DNA of 64,000 bases from Clostridiales bacterium (GTDB taxonomy: Bacteria > Bacillota > Clostridia > Peptostreptococcales > Anaerovoracaceae), in the NCBI GenBank assembly GCA_009911365.1, contig QXXF01000024.1, positions 1 through 64,000 of the forward strand, given 5' to 3'. Positions 1-7,903 of the stretch are shown here, one piece after another (the first letter of the stretch is position 1; each line of letters begins with the position of its first letter). The notes below the pieces were generated by a model that was not told the DNA's origin, made no database searches, and saw only the letters and a program-made list of their open reading frames with translations. A program made the translations under genes and the position numbers.

Positions 1-88
1 TTATACAGCTTAAGCAATAAGATGGCTAACAACCTAACTGGTTGTTAAGTATATTAACCAATTTATATTGTAGTAGTGAGGAGGTAAT

Positions 89-1120
89 ATGGCAAAAAAG
101 ATGAAAACACTATTGATCGGAGCTGGCACTATGGGCACCATTATAGGTGCGCTGGCTACAGAAGGCGGCAGTGACATAACGATCGTTGATGCGTACAAAG
201 AGCATGTGAACGCACTCAATGAAGCGGGAGCCAAAATCATAGGCAACATTCAAAAGCAGATTCCAGTCAAGGCTTGTTTGCCTACCCAAATCCAAGGAAA
301 ATTCGATTTGATCCTTTCCATAACCAAGCATGGAGCAATAGAAGATTCGCTGATAAAGGCAAAACCCTATATGGCGGATGATTGCATTGTTTTAACCCTG
401 CAAAATGGGTTCCCCGAGGAAAAAGCCATGAAGCTATTTCCTGAAGAGAGGGTCATGGGAGGCTCCATGGAGTTCAGTGGAACATTTAAAGGCCCAGGCA
501 TTACAGAATTGGCATCAGAGCCTCATACGCTGGGAATTACTTTTGGCAGTTGTTCAGGGGAAATAACCGATAAAGTGAGACAAGTGAAGCAAGTATTGGA
601 TCCTGTAGGCAATATTGCCATTACAACTAATATTAAGGGACTCAAGTGGGCAAAGCTAACAGACAACACATGTTTCAGCGGGTTGCCGACAGCTCTGGGA
701 TGTGAAGTGGGAAAGGTTTTGGATGATGATTTCGCGCTGGACTGCGCAGCGCATATCGGCAGTGAATGCGCGCAGGTCATAGAGGCTTTGGGCATTGAGC
801 CGGTGGAGATTTTTGGTTTGCTACCAACGGTTGAGAGGCTGGTGTTTAAAACCGACCAGGAAAAACAAAAGGTGAAAGAGTATTGGCGAAAAGTTGAAGA
901 GCCTTTCAGAGGTCAAATCGCAAGCATGCTGCAGGATGTTAGAAATGGAAGAAAATGCGAAATAAATGAAATCAACGGACAAGTTTCAAGGACAGGCGGG
1001 CTAGTTGGCGTGGCGACACCTTATTGTGACAAAGTGGTGGAACTAGTGACTAAGCTGCAATGCGGAGAGTTGAAATTGGAAAACGCATGGGAAAATTTAA
1101 ACGCGTTCAAGTCTTTGTGA
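89..1120 (+). CDS. Ketopantoate reductase-like (ApbA/PanE family) dehydrogenase
   Basis: A 343-aa NAD(P)-dependent reductase of the ApbA/PanE family. The N-terminus has a Rossmann dinucleotide motif (LLIGAGTMGTIIG, residues 8-20) and the C-terminal half has the helical KLTDN...GLPTALG region typical of the family. PanE itself reduces 2-dehydropantoate to pantoate in CoA synthesis, but this branch has many paralogues acting on other 2-oxo acids. The ATG at 89 follows a strong GAGGAGG site. It is followed after 16 nt by the B12-dependent mutase-like gene, itself with AAGGAG, so the two are probably cotranscribed. That neighbour suggests a catabolic rather than a CoA role. The family call is firm; the substrate is unknown. 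Confidence 0.85.
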   Translation: MAKKMKTLLIGAGTMGTIIGALATEGGSDITIVDAYKEHVNALNEAGAKIIGNIQKQIPVKACLPTQIQGKFDLILSITKHGAIEDSLIKAKPYMADDCIVLTLQNGFPEEKAMKLFPEERVMGGSMEFSGTFKGPGITELASEPHTLGITFGSCSGEITDKVRQVKQVLDPVGNIAITTNIKGLKWAKLTDNTCFSGLPTALGCEVGKVLDDDFALDCAAHIGSECAQVIEALGIEPVEIFGLLPTVERLVFKTDQEKQKVKEYWRKVEEPFRGQIASMLQDVRNGRKCEINEINGQVSRTGGLVGVATPYCDKVVELVTKLQCGELKLENAWENLNAFKSL

Positions 1121-1136
1121 AGGAGAACATAAAACA

Positions 1137-2915
1137 ATGAAAAAAGAAGATCTTATCTATATTAAGAGTTTAAGGCCGGAATTGGACACAACGGGAGAAG
1201 AACTATTAAGAAAAGGACGAGAAATCGGCAAGGGACTGGTTGTGGGGAGAAGCAGGTTCTGCCAGGAAAGAGGATATGATAACCATATGCAGTACCGCAT
1301 GGAAATGGCGAAAAAAGGAGAAACCGTCTTCATTTTAGTAGTGGGAAGGGCAACTTTAGAAGAACAGTTGGAGGCATTCCAGATCATTTATGACTTTTGC
1401 AAGCGGCTGGACATTGACGTGCCTATTGTCCAGAATATTCCGAGCCCTAATTTAGCCTTGCCGAAAGAACTAAGGGAAAATGCGACGAAAACAACCAGCT
1501 ATATGATTAATTGCTTTGAAGAATGGAAAGCGCATGTCGATGCGGCGCCTTTGGAAATCTGTTTTTGCGATGCGGTTCTTTCATCTCCAAACAGTTTAGA
1601 AACCACGGTCAATTCCGTGAAATGCGGTTCCACAAAGATAGGAGAATTTTCACAGTTTATTTGGAGGCACCAAGGCTTTACGGATGAGTACAAAAGGATG
1701 TGTGATTTCATTACTTCCTTAGGAATCGTGTCTACAAAAAGAGATGATTATTTGATGGTTGAGACTTATTTGGATGATGGCATGCCAGGATATTTCATGG
1801 ACTGTGTTTCCTATATCGCATATGCTTTGTTGGAGCATTATATTTGTGAAGACCTTTGTCATGCCAGATATACGGTGAGCTTTGGCGGCTTGTTGACAAC
1901 CATTGAGTCCAGAATGGGCACAGCCATTGCGATCCATAAGCTGTTGGCTCGAGATGATCAATGCGTCATCTCTTATATTAACAATTCGACCAATTTGGCA
2001 TGGGATCATGATATCGAAGCGAATTATGGAATCCATGCGAAGGAGTGTCTGATCGAAGGGTTGGTAGAACGTAAGTACCATATGGGCATGGCTATTGATC
2101 CGGTGGCAATTACAGAAAAGGTCGCAGTGACTAACCTTCAGGAGCAGCTGGACGTGTTCATCTCAGGAAAGCGTGTTATGGAAAACCTTGAGGAATGGGA
2201 GAAACTCATTGATTTAGAGCCACTAGACAAGCTGAGTGATGAAATGGCCAGGCTGGGCAAACAAATGTTTGAAAATATTTTGGAAGGATTCCAAGAGGCG
2301 GGCATTAACATTAAAGACCCTCTTGAACTGGTTGTAGTGCTTCAAAATTTCAATAGAAGCAAAATCGAAGGCATGTTCCATCCTTCTACCTATCATACGG
2401 ATCATACGGAAATCAAACCACTGGTTCCAACTGCTATGGGAAAGCAGATGATAGAAATGAGGGATGAAATCATAGCGGATCTACAGGATGAATATCAGCA
2501 CGCTCTGGATGGGCATAAAGTCTTATTGGCCTCTGGTGACACACATACATATGGCCTCCTTTTGGTGGATGGCGTATTAACAAAAATGGGTGCGACTGTC
2601 GTAAATGCCGGAGTTGAAATCGACCCGATCACTTTGCTGGATCTAGCAGATGAAGAGGGAATCACTAACGTGGGGGTTAGCGTGCATAATGGACAGGCAT
2701 TAGATTATGGCAGGCAGCTTTCCGCATTGGCAAAAGAGAGGAACAAACGGTACCATTTCTTTATGGGAGGAAAAATGAACACCATTTTACCAGGCCATTC
2801 AGATCCCTCGGATGTTGAGGACCTGTTGGTCGAGGCAGGGATTCATGCCACAAATGATTTAGCGCAAACAATAGAAGGCATTAAAAACGCAAATGATGTG
2901 CCGGCAATACTATGA
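1137..2915 (+). CDS. B12-dependent mutase-like protein with C-terminal cobalamin-binding domain
   Basis: A 592-aa protein. The last ~130 residues form a B12-binding fold with the base-off/His-on signature DTHTYG (D468, H470), followed by a Ser-containing VGVSVHNG strand and FFMGGKMN, which matches the DxHxxG...GG pattern of AdoCbl-dependent mutases and of methionine synthase. The N-terminal ~440 residues resemble a catalytic TIM-barrel region of glutamate-mutase or 2-methyleneglutarate-mutase type in length and position, but I cannot assign it to one of these. No amino-acid or CoA specificity motif is obvious. It lies between a PanE-like dehydrogenase and a flavodoxin-like protein, so a carbon-skeleton rearrangement in a fermentation pathway is the best inference. 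B12 binding is well supported; the reaction is not. Confidence 0.75.
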   Translation: MKKEDLIYIKSLRPELDTTGEELLRKGREIGKGLVVGRSRFCQERGYDNHMQYRMEMAKKGETVFILVVGRATLEEQLEAFQIIYDFCKRLDIDVPIVQNIPSPNLALPKELRENATKTTSYMINCFEEWKAHVDAAPLEICFCDAVLSSPNSLETTVNSVKCGSTKIGEFSQFIWRHQGFTDEYKRMCDFITSLGIVSTKRDDYLMVETYLDDGMPGYFMDCVSYIAYALLEHYICEDLCHARYTVSFGGLLTTIESRMGTAIAIHKLLARDDQCVISYINNSTNLAWDHDIEANYGIHAKECLIEGLVERKYHMGMAIDPVAITEKVAVTNLQEQLDVFISGKRVMENLEEWEKLIDLEPLDKLSDEMARLGKQMFENILEGFQEAGINIKDPLELVVVLQNFNRSKIEGMFHPSTYHTDHTEIKPLVPTAMGKQMIEMRDEIIADLQDEYQHALDGHKVLLASGDTHTYGLLLVDGVLTKMGATVVNAGVEIDPITLLDLADEEGITNVGVSVHNGQALDYGRQLSALAKERNKRYHFFMGGKMNTILPGHSDPSDVEDLLVEAGIHATNDLAQTIEGIKNANDVPAIL

Positions 2916-3012
2916 AGTGATGGTTTCTCTTGATCACAGGCTTGGTAATTGTTTGGCGGTGGCAAGAGGGAAGAAGGTTTTTAATATTGCTGAAGATGAC
3001 GAAGGGAAATTT

Positions 3013-3564
3013 ATGATGAAAAATATTCTTGTTTTAACAGGCAGCCCGCGCTTGGGAGGGAATTGTGATTTGGCCGCAAACGCCTTTATCAAAGGTGCGA
3101 CAGGCGCAGGACATCAAGTGTACCGGTTTGACGCAGGAAGAAAGAGAATCTCCGGCTGCATGGCGTGCGAACGATGCTGGGAACAGGGAAAAGCCTGCGT
3201 AATTGACGATGATTTCAACGAACTGGCAGAGTTGATCCCCAAGGCAGACATGATCGTATATATCAGCCCGCTTTATTATAGTGACGTGTCAGGTCAAATG
3301 AAATGCGCGGTGGACCGGTTTTATTCTTATTCCACGGGCAAAGCACCAAATCCAGAGAAAATCAAAGAGTCTATGCTGATTTTATGTGGAGAGACTGAAC
3401 TGGGCACAGATTTTACAGGGGTGACGAAGGTATATAAGAACATGATCGGCTACAAGGGTTGGAAGAACAGAGGCGTTTTGTGCATTGGAAGAGTATCCGA
3501 CAAGGGTGATATTTTAAAGACAGAATGCATGGAGAAGATCGAGGATATGGGCAGAAACGCATAA
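3013..3564 (+). CDS. Flavodoxin-fold NADPH-dependent FMN reductase family protein
   Basis: About 183 aa. The N-terminus MKNILVLTGSPRLGGNCD carries the GSPRxxGN phosphate-binding loop of the NADPH-dependent FMN reductase / iron-sulfur flavoprotein group, followed by GCMACERCW with closely spaced cysteines and a YISPLYYSDVSGQMK strand that normally contacts FMN. The open frame extends upstream to 2893 inside the mutase gene, but the family N-terminus begins at the tandem ATGs at 3013/3016 with GAAGGG in front, so I start there. The Cys pattern is too short to prove an Fe-S cluster. It may supply electrons or redox maintenance for the preceding operon. The specific role is unknown. Confidence 0.8.
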   Translation: MMKNILVLTGSPRLGGNCDLAANAFIKGATGAGHQVYRFDAGRKRISGCMACERCWEQGKACVIDDDFNELAELIPKADMIVYISPLYYSDVSGQMKCAVDRFYSYSTGKAPNPEKIKESMLILCGETELGTDFTGVTKVYKNMIGYKGWKNRGVLCIGRVSDKGDILKTECMEKIEDMGRNA

Positions 3565-3656
3565 TGATTGCGGTGAACAGAAAGGATTTCGTGATAATAG
3601 CGAGAAAGAGTTGTTAGGCGATTACTGTGGAATAGACTATCACAATCTTAAGCCTG

Positions 3657-3860
3657 GTGACCAAAACCCAGCAGTTGGCTGAACGCCTCTTCAAAGGTAC
3701 AGATAGTTTCATCAGTGGACCTCATCTTTTTTCAAGCCATATGAAAGGATCTACTACCTGGTGGATTCCCTTTATCCAGAAAGATGGCATTCAAATCATA
3801 GAATGGTGTCAACTTGTGTATCACGCATTAAAAATCATACATAATAAAACAGACAAATAA
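3657..3860 (+). CDS. Doubtful 67-aa ORF, no recognised family
   Basis: A GTG-started reading frame of 67 codons between the flavodoxin gene and the infC promoter. It has no convincing ribosome-binding site, no recognisable motif and an odd composition (TTWWIPFIQK and similar). It may be a remnant of a longer gene or chance. I keep it only because it is the sole open frame in a ~340-nt gap. Confidence 0.2.
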   Translation: MTKTQQLAERLFKGTDSFISGPHLFSSHMKGSTTWWIPFIQKDGIQIIEWCQLVYHALKIIHNKTDK

Positions 3861-3927
3861 TTATAGACAAGATGCCTGATGAAACAATGGGGCGGTCTGC
3901 GCAAACGAAAAAACCGCTAAATCCATC

Positions 3928-3956
3928 TTGACACAGGCACTGGTTTCTGGTATATT
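3928..3956 (+). promoter_or_regulatory. Sigma-A promoter of the infC operon
   Basis: A consensus -35 TTGACA (3928-3933) and -10 TATATT (3951-3956) are separated by exactly 17 bp. The start of transcription would fall near 3963, leaving a leader of about 140 nt before infC. Confidence 0.8.
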
Positions 3957-3962
3957 ATCCAA

Positions 3963-4083
3963 GTAATGAAGAAGAAGTCATCCGCTTCTCACCTTATTGG
4001 CGGCCATGCTGACAGGGTAACATAGGGATTCATACACATGGAATGTGTCTTTTTGAAGCGGATAACTATTTATCCGCTTTTTT
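3963..4083 (+). ncRNA. infC operon leader, L20-leader-like attenuator
   Basis: The untranslated leader contains a GC-rich section, a small hairpin (ACACAT/ATGTGT, 4034-4048) and then an intrinsic terminator before infC. In low-GC Firmicutes this operon is controlled by ribosomal protein L20 binding a leader that mimics its 23S rRNA site and choosing between terminator and antiterminator. The gene order, leader length and terminator position fit that model. I did not align it to the Rfam L20-leader consensus. Confidence 0.6.
4056..4083 (+). terminator. Leader terminator upstream of infC
   Basis: A perfect 10-bp stem (4056-4065 with 4070-4079) with a CTAT loop and a run of six T. It lies between the promoter and the infC ribosome-binding site, so it must be conditional for infC to be expressed. 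Confidence 0.8.
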
Positions 4084-4104
4084 AATGTATGGAGGTACGA
4101 GACA

Positions 4105-4623
4105 ATTAGTAGGGAAAACCAAATCAACGAAGAAATTCGTGATAAAGAACTGAGAGTTATTGATAGCAACGGTACACAGCTGGGCATCATGAGCCTGAAA
4201 GAAGCCATGGATCTGGCTGCGGAAAAAAAGCTGGACTTGGTGAACATTGCGCCTAAAGCGAAACCACCAGTATGTAAAATCCTGGATTATGGAAAGTACA
4301 GATACGAGCTTCAGAAAAAAGAAAAAGAAGCCCGGAAGAAACAAAAAACTACACAGATCAAGGAAATCAGACTGAGTACGTTCATTGAAGAGCACGATGT
4401 GGAAGTAAAAGCCAAGAACGCCGCCAAGTTCCTGAAATCCGGGGACAAGGTGAAAGTCAGCTTGAGGTTCAGAGGCAGAGAACGAGATTACACCAGCAAG
4501 GGCATGGATGTGATGAAGCGTTTCGCACAAGTCGTGACCGAGGTGGGTGAGATCGAGAAGAAGCCTTCCTTTGAGGGAAGGAGCCTTATTATGATTCTGG
4601 CACCGAAAACGGATAAAAAATAA
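4105..4623 (+). CDS. infC: Translation initiation factor IF-3, AUU start
   Basis: IF-3 binds the 30S subunit and proofreads initiator tRNA and start-codon choice. The frame reads ISRENQINEEIRDKELRVID, the standard IF-3 N-terminus, from an ATT codon at 4105 preceded by GGAGGT at 4091, giving 172 aa. An ATG-only search would start at 4189 and lose 28 conserved residues. AUU initiation of infC is the known autoregulatory device: IF-3 discriminates against its own rare start. The N-domain, the Lys-rich linker (EKEARKKQKTTQ) and the C-domain (ending SFEGRSLIMILAP) are all present. It is the first gene of infC-rpmI-rplT. Confidence 0.97.
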   Translation: MSRENQINEEIRDKELRVIDSNGTQLGIMSLKEAMDLAAEKKLDLVNIAPKAKPPVCKILDYGKYRYELQKKEKEARKKQKTTQIKEIRLSTFIEEHDVEVKAKNAAKFLKSGDKVKVSLRFRGRERDYTSKGMDVMKRFAQVVTEVGEIEKKPSFEGRSLIMILAPKTDKK

Positions 4624-4658
4624 TACATTGAAATATTAACATAGGAGGAATTGACACC

Positions 4659-4859
4659 ATGGCAAAGAATAAGATGAAGTCTCATAGAGGCGCATGCAAG
4701 AGATTTAAGTTAACCGGTACCGGTAAAGTGAAGAGACACAAGGCCAACAAGAGCCATATTCTTACAAAGAAAAGCGCAAAGAGAAAAAGAGGGCTGAGAA
4801 AAGCCACGACCCTGACAGGGGGAGACCAGAGAAGAATCAAAGCAGTACTGAGCAAATAA
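4659..4859 (+). CDS. rpmI: 50S ribosomal protein bL35
   Basis: A 66-aa very basic protein with the family signature [18 protein letters not shown] and a C-terminal KAVLSK end. It is a structural protein of the large subunit. AGGAGG lies upstream of the ATG. It is 35 nt after infC and 13 nt before rplT, the universal Firmicute order, and should share control by the infC leader. Confidence 0.97.
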   Translation: MAKNKMKSHRGACKRFKLTGTGKVKRHKANKSHILTKKSAKRKRGLRKATTLTGGDQRRIKAVLSK

Positions 4860-4872
4860 GGAGGTAAGAAAA

Positions 4873-5229
4873 ATGGCAAGAGTAAAGGGAGGCGTAACAG
4901 CCCACAGAAGACATAAGAAAATTTTAAAGATGGCAAAGGGATACTACGGACAGAGGAGCAAAGTCTTCAGAGCCGCAAATCCCGCAGTAATGAGAGCGCT
5001 GCGTTCCGCGTATGTTGGAAGAAAGAACAAGAAGAGAGAATACAGAAAGCTCTGGATCGCAAGAATCAACGCTGGGGCTAGAATGAACGGTCTGACTTAC
5101 AGCAGGCTGATGAACGGCTTGAAAAAGTCTGGCATCGAAATTAACAGAAAGATGCTGTCCGAAATGGCGATCCACGATGAGGCAGCTTTCGCGCAGCTGT
5201 GTGAAACTGCGAAAAAGGCCATTCAATAG
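4873..5229 (+). CDS. rplT: 50S ribosomal protein bL20
   Basis: A 118-aa protein with the L20 N-terminus [18 protein letters not shown] and the GYYGQRSK...AR segment. It is a primary 23S rRNA-binding assembly protein and, in Bacillus-type organisms, the autorepressor of this operon through the leader. GGAGG precedes the ATG. It is the last gene of the operon; a strong terminator follows. Confidence 0.97.
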   Translation: MARVKGGVTAHRRHKKILKMAKGYYGQRSKVFRAANPAVMRALRSAYVGRKNKKREYRKLWIARINAGARMNGLTYSRLMNGLKKSGIEINRKMLSEMAIHDEAAFAQLCETAKKAIQ

Positions 5230-5284
5230 ACGGGAATCCTTTGCGTAGACTCGCGCTACAAGGATGAAATATTTAGAAAATCAT

Positions 5285-5320
5285 AGGGATCTTCTGCCTG
5301 ATAGGCAAAAGATCCCTTTT
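5285..5320 (+). terminator. Terminator of infC-rpmI-rplT
   Basis: A 9-bp stem (5285-5293 with 5309-5317) encloses a second GCCT/AGGC stem, followed by TTTT. It lies 56 nt after rplT and before the convergent M28 peptidase gene. Confidence 0.85.
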
Positions 5321-5354
5321 GACAATCATCTTGATTATTACGGAAGGCTGGTGA

Positions 5355-7589
5355 TCAAATCATGCCTTTTAGCTCTTTCATGGAATCCGTTTCACTGGAC
5401 ACATAGGCTTGCAGCTTTTCTGTCAAAGTTTCGATGTATCCTTGATACTCTTTCACAAACGGCTGGTAATCCGCCGGCGTCTTGAGGCCTTTGTTCCAGG
5501 CAGCGTACATGTTTTTCGTGGTTTTCCAGGAATCCTTGATGGCCAGAGTCATTTTATCGGTTCCCCAATTGCTCTTGACCTTGTCGTTCATCAGCAGGGA
5601 GTTGGATAACGCGCAGACTTCATCGCTAAACAGATAGGCGTAGTATTCATAATAGCCGTTGATTTCCGCGGCCAGCCAAATGTCATCCTCTGTGATCTCA
5701 CCATCGCTCAATGCGTCTACCACGCCAGTGTACAGATCTAAGTTGTTCTGCAGACCCTTATGATGCAGTTCCACATCTCCGTAATCCGCGAGGCCCATGA
5801 AGTGGTCCTGCACATATTGGAACGCGGCCAGGGATTTTTTGTTATGCTCTGTGCCCGCGGCCCGGGCCTTTTTCATAGCCGCTTCGTCATTGGACTGATA
5901 AGCGGTTTCATAGTCAGCATTGATGGCTTCGGCGGCTTTTAGATTTGCGGCAGCTGCTTCACGAAGTTCCCCCAGTTCTTTTTTATAAGCTTCCACGGAT
6001 TCTGCTGACGCGTATTTCTCCGTATCCTGGATGGCGGCTTCAAAATCATCGCATCGGCTGTTAAAATCAAGGGCCAGGGCAGGGGTGCCATCGATGTACA
6101 TGGCCAGCGCGGAGTATAGGGACAGCTGATATTCCAGTAGCTTAGTACTGTGAACGCCGTCTTTTTTCGTGTCCTTGGTGTTATTGTCATCTCTAGGCGT
6201 GTGGTAGCGGTTCTTGGTCCATTCTGTCCGGTCCTCCTGCCGTGGCATGAAAACAGGCACGCCGTTGAATTGATACGAGATTCCGTCAGTCCTTGGAATT
6301 TCCTGGTCATCGTTTTTCACAACGACTCCATCTTTATAAAAAGATTCGATGCCCGACAGCAAGTCGGATTTTAGGAGACTGTTTCCAATGCCGCCTAGTT
6401 CATAAGTGGCGCGCATAATGCCTTTGTCATTGAAACTGTCCACACTAGGCATTTCAAAATTAATGAGCGCCAGGGTGCTGCCTTTCCATTCTGGATGGAC
6501 TTTGGTGATCATTTCCCAGGAACCGATGGCCCAGTCCGTAGACGTGTCGAATCGGCCCCATTCTTCGGCTGCGTGGGCGATGAACACAATGTCATTGGCT
6601 GGCTTATAACCGGAATCCAACAGAGCCTTGGCAATGCCAGTCACCAGGCCGACTGCGGCGCAGTCATCTTCAAACCCGTAAAAATATTTGTCATAGTGGC
6701 CGGCTACCAGGATCCGTTGGCCTGTGTTTTCCGTGCCCTTGATCATGCCAGTGACATTATAGCTAGTGCCGTTTTGGTTGCCGATTTCGTTGTCCACATA
6801 TAGCTGGGCTTTGATGTTTTTTCCTTCTTTGATCACGTTCCTGATCTTTTCCGCGTCGTTTTTGGTAATGGAAACGCAAGGCAGCTTCATGTCCGGCGCG
6901 CAGATGTCCTGCATATTCAGGGTATCATCGTCATATTCCGCGTAGCCGCTGAGGGGATAGCTGATGATCGCGGCGGCCTTTTGAGTTGCGGCTTCCATGT
7001 AAGGACCGTCGATCCATACTTCGTCCCACTGATCCACGCCTACAAGGGCGATTTTGCCCTTCATGTTTTCGCAGTTGTTTTTCTTGTAAAAATCAAGATA
7101 TTCCTGTTCTGTGCCCATGCCTAGGTCCACGATGTCCAATTTACTGTAATCGCCGCCCAGCTGCTTTGTTCCCTGGGCCGCATAGGATACTATGTTTTGG
7201 ATTTTCAGGGAATTTTTTTCGTTGTTTTGATTCGCATAATTCACAGTCAGATTAGCTTCATTGAACTGCCACTTGTCCACTGTCACTGGTTCTTTTTTCA
7301 CATCTGTCAGTCCCAGAGCTTGGAATTCCGAAGCAAGATAGTCCGCTGCCCGGTGCTCCGCGTCCGAACCAGCGGTACGAAAGCCAGTGGAATCGTCTGC
7401 CAGATTTTCATCATAAGCCAGCTTGTAGGCTACTTCTTCGGCATGCTTTGTGGCTTGCTCCGTGACTTCCGTCATTTTTGCGATGTCTTCTGACATGGAC
7501 AGTTCTTCCGAAGAAGAACAGGATGCCATGAATACCATGACAAGCGTCAATCCCAGGGTCAGGGGCAAGTAAGTAAATAATCTTTTCAT
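5355..7589 (-). CDS. M28-family zinc peptidase lipoprotein with PA domain
   Basis: A 744-aa predicted lipoprotein. The signal peptide ends in a lipobox (VFMASC), so the mature protein is anchored outside the membrane. A protease-associated-like insert (roughly residues 100-260) precedes an M28 aminopeptidase core with the expected zinc ligands in order: GHYDKY (His), EDDCAAVG (Asp), AAEEWG (Glu-Glu) and YHTPRDD (His). After the core comes a ~200-residue helical C-terminal region of unknown function. It probably trims extracellular peptides for uptake. GGAGGAG precedes the ATG. It is monocistronic on the minus strand with its own promoter and a long leader. The fold call is firm; the substrate is unknown. 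Confidence 0.9.
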   Translation of the reverse strand: MKRLFTYLPLTLGLTLVMVFMASCSSSEELSMSEDIAKMTEVTEQATKHAEEVAYKLAYDENLADDSTGFRTAGSDAEHRAADYLASEFQALGLTDVKKEPVTVDKWQFNEANLTVNYANQNNEKNSLKIQNIVSYAAQGTKQLGGDYSKLDIVDLGMGTEQEYLDFYKKNNCENMKGKIALVGVDQWDEVWIDGPYMEAATQKAAAIISYPLSGYAEYDDDTLNMQDICAPDMKLPCVSITKNDAEKIRNVIKEGKNIKAQLYVDNEIGNQNGTSYNVTGMIKGTENTGQRILVAGHYDKYFYGFEDDCAAVGLVTGIAKALLDSGYKPANDIVFIAHAAEEWGRFDTSTDWAIGSWEMITKVHPEWKGSTLALINFEMPSVDSFNDKGIMRATYELGGIGNSLLKSDLLSGIESFYKDGVVVKNDDQEIPRTDGISYQFNGVPVFMPRQEDRTEWTKNRYHTPRDDNNTKDTKKDGVHSTKLLEYQLSLYSALAMYIDGTPALALDFNSRCDDFEAAIQDTEKYASAESVEAYKKELGELREAAAANLKAAEAINADYETAYQSNDEAAMKKARAAGTEHNKKSLAAFQYVQDHFMGLADYGDVELHHKGLQNNLDLYTGVVDALSDGEITEDDIWLAAEINGYYEYYAYLFSDEVCALSNSLLMNDKVKSNWGTDKMTLAIKDSWKTTKNMYAAWNKGLKTPADYQPFVKEYQGYIETLTEKLQAYVSSETDSMKELKGMI

Positions 7590-7615
7590 GTTTTCTCCTC
7601 CTTTGTAAAACCATT

Positions 7616-7648
7616 AAAAAAAGATCAACGCAAATACATGCATTGATC
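7616..7648 (-). terminator. Leader terminator just upstream of the M28 gene
   Basis: On the minus strand, a 10-bp stem with one mismatch (7639-7648 with 7623-7632) and a 6-nt loop is followed by seven T. It ends about 27 nt before the start codon of the M28 gene, so it would act as an attenuator. Confidence 0.7.
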
Positions 7649-7755
7649 CATAAAAAGCAACGTGACCATCATTCCTTTTCAGTCTCTCAATTTTCGTGTT
7701 TGATCCTTAAGGCACTGTCTCCCGCTGCCTGCGGTCTACCATGCCCCATGTACGC

Positions 7756-7784
7756 ATTATAAGGCATGGAGTCTCATCTGTCAA
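7756..7784 (-). promoter_or_regulatory. Promoter of the M28 peptidase gene
   Basis: On the minus strand TTGACA (7784-7779) and TATAAT (7761-7756) have a perfect 17-bp spacing. The transcript would carry a ~160-nt leader before the ATG at 7589. Confidence 0.75.
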
Positions 7785-7830
7785 TACAGAAAATTCATAT
7801 AATTTTTCTTGACACACTGACGAAATCTCC

Positions 7831-7859
7831 TTGACACGCAGCTGGATATGCACTATATT
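7831..7859 (+). promoter_or_regulatory. Promoter of the Cache histidine kinase operon
   Basis: TTGACA (7831-7836), 17 bp, TATATT (7854-7859), 45 nt before the kinase start. A second TTGACAC copy lies 22 nt upstream at 7809 and could be part of a regulator site. Confidence 0.7.
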
Positions 7860-7903
7860 GACATACAATCAAAATAGTTGAAACAGATCATAGGGTGCTT
7901 TTT

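Noticed and set aside
7600-7750. T-box leader before the M28 gene
   Set aside because: No AGGGTGG-type T-box sequence or specifier stem was seen; kept only as an unassigned attenuator.
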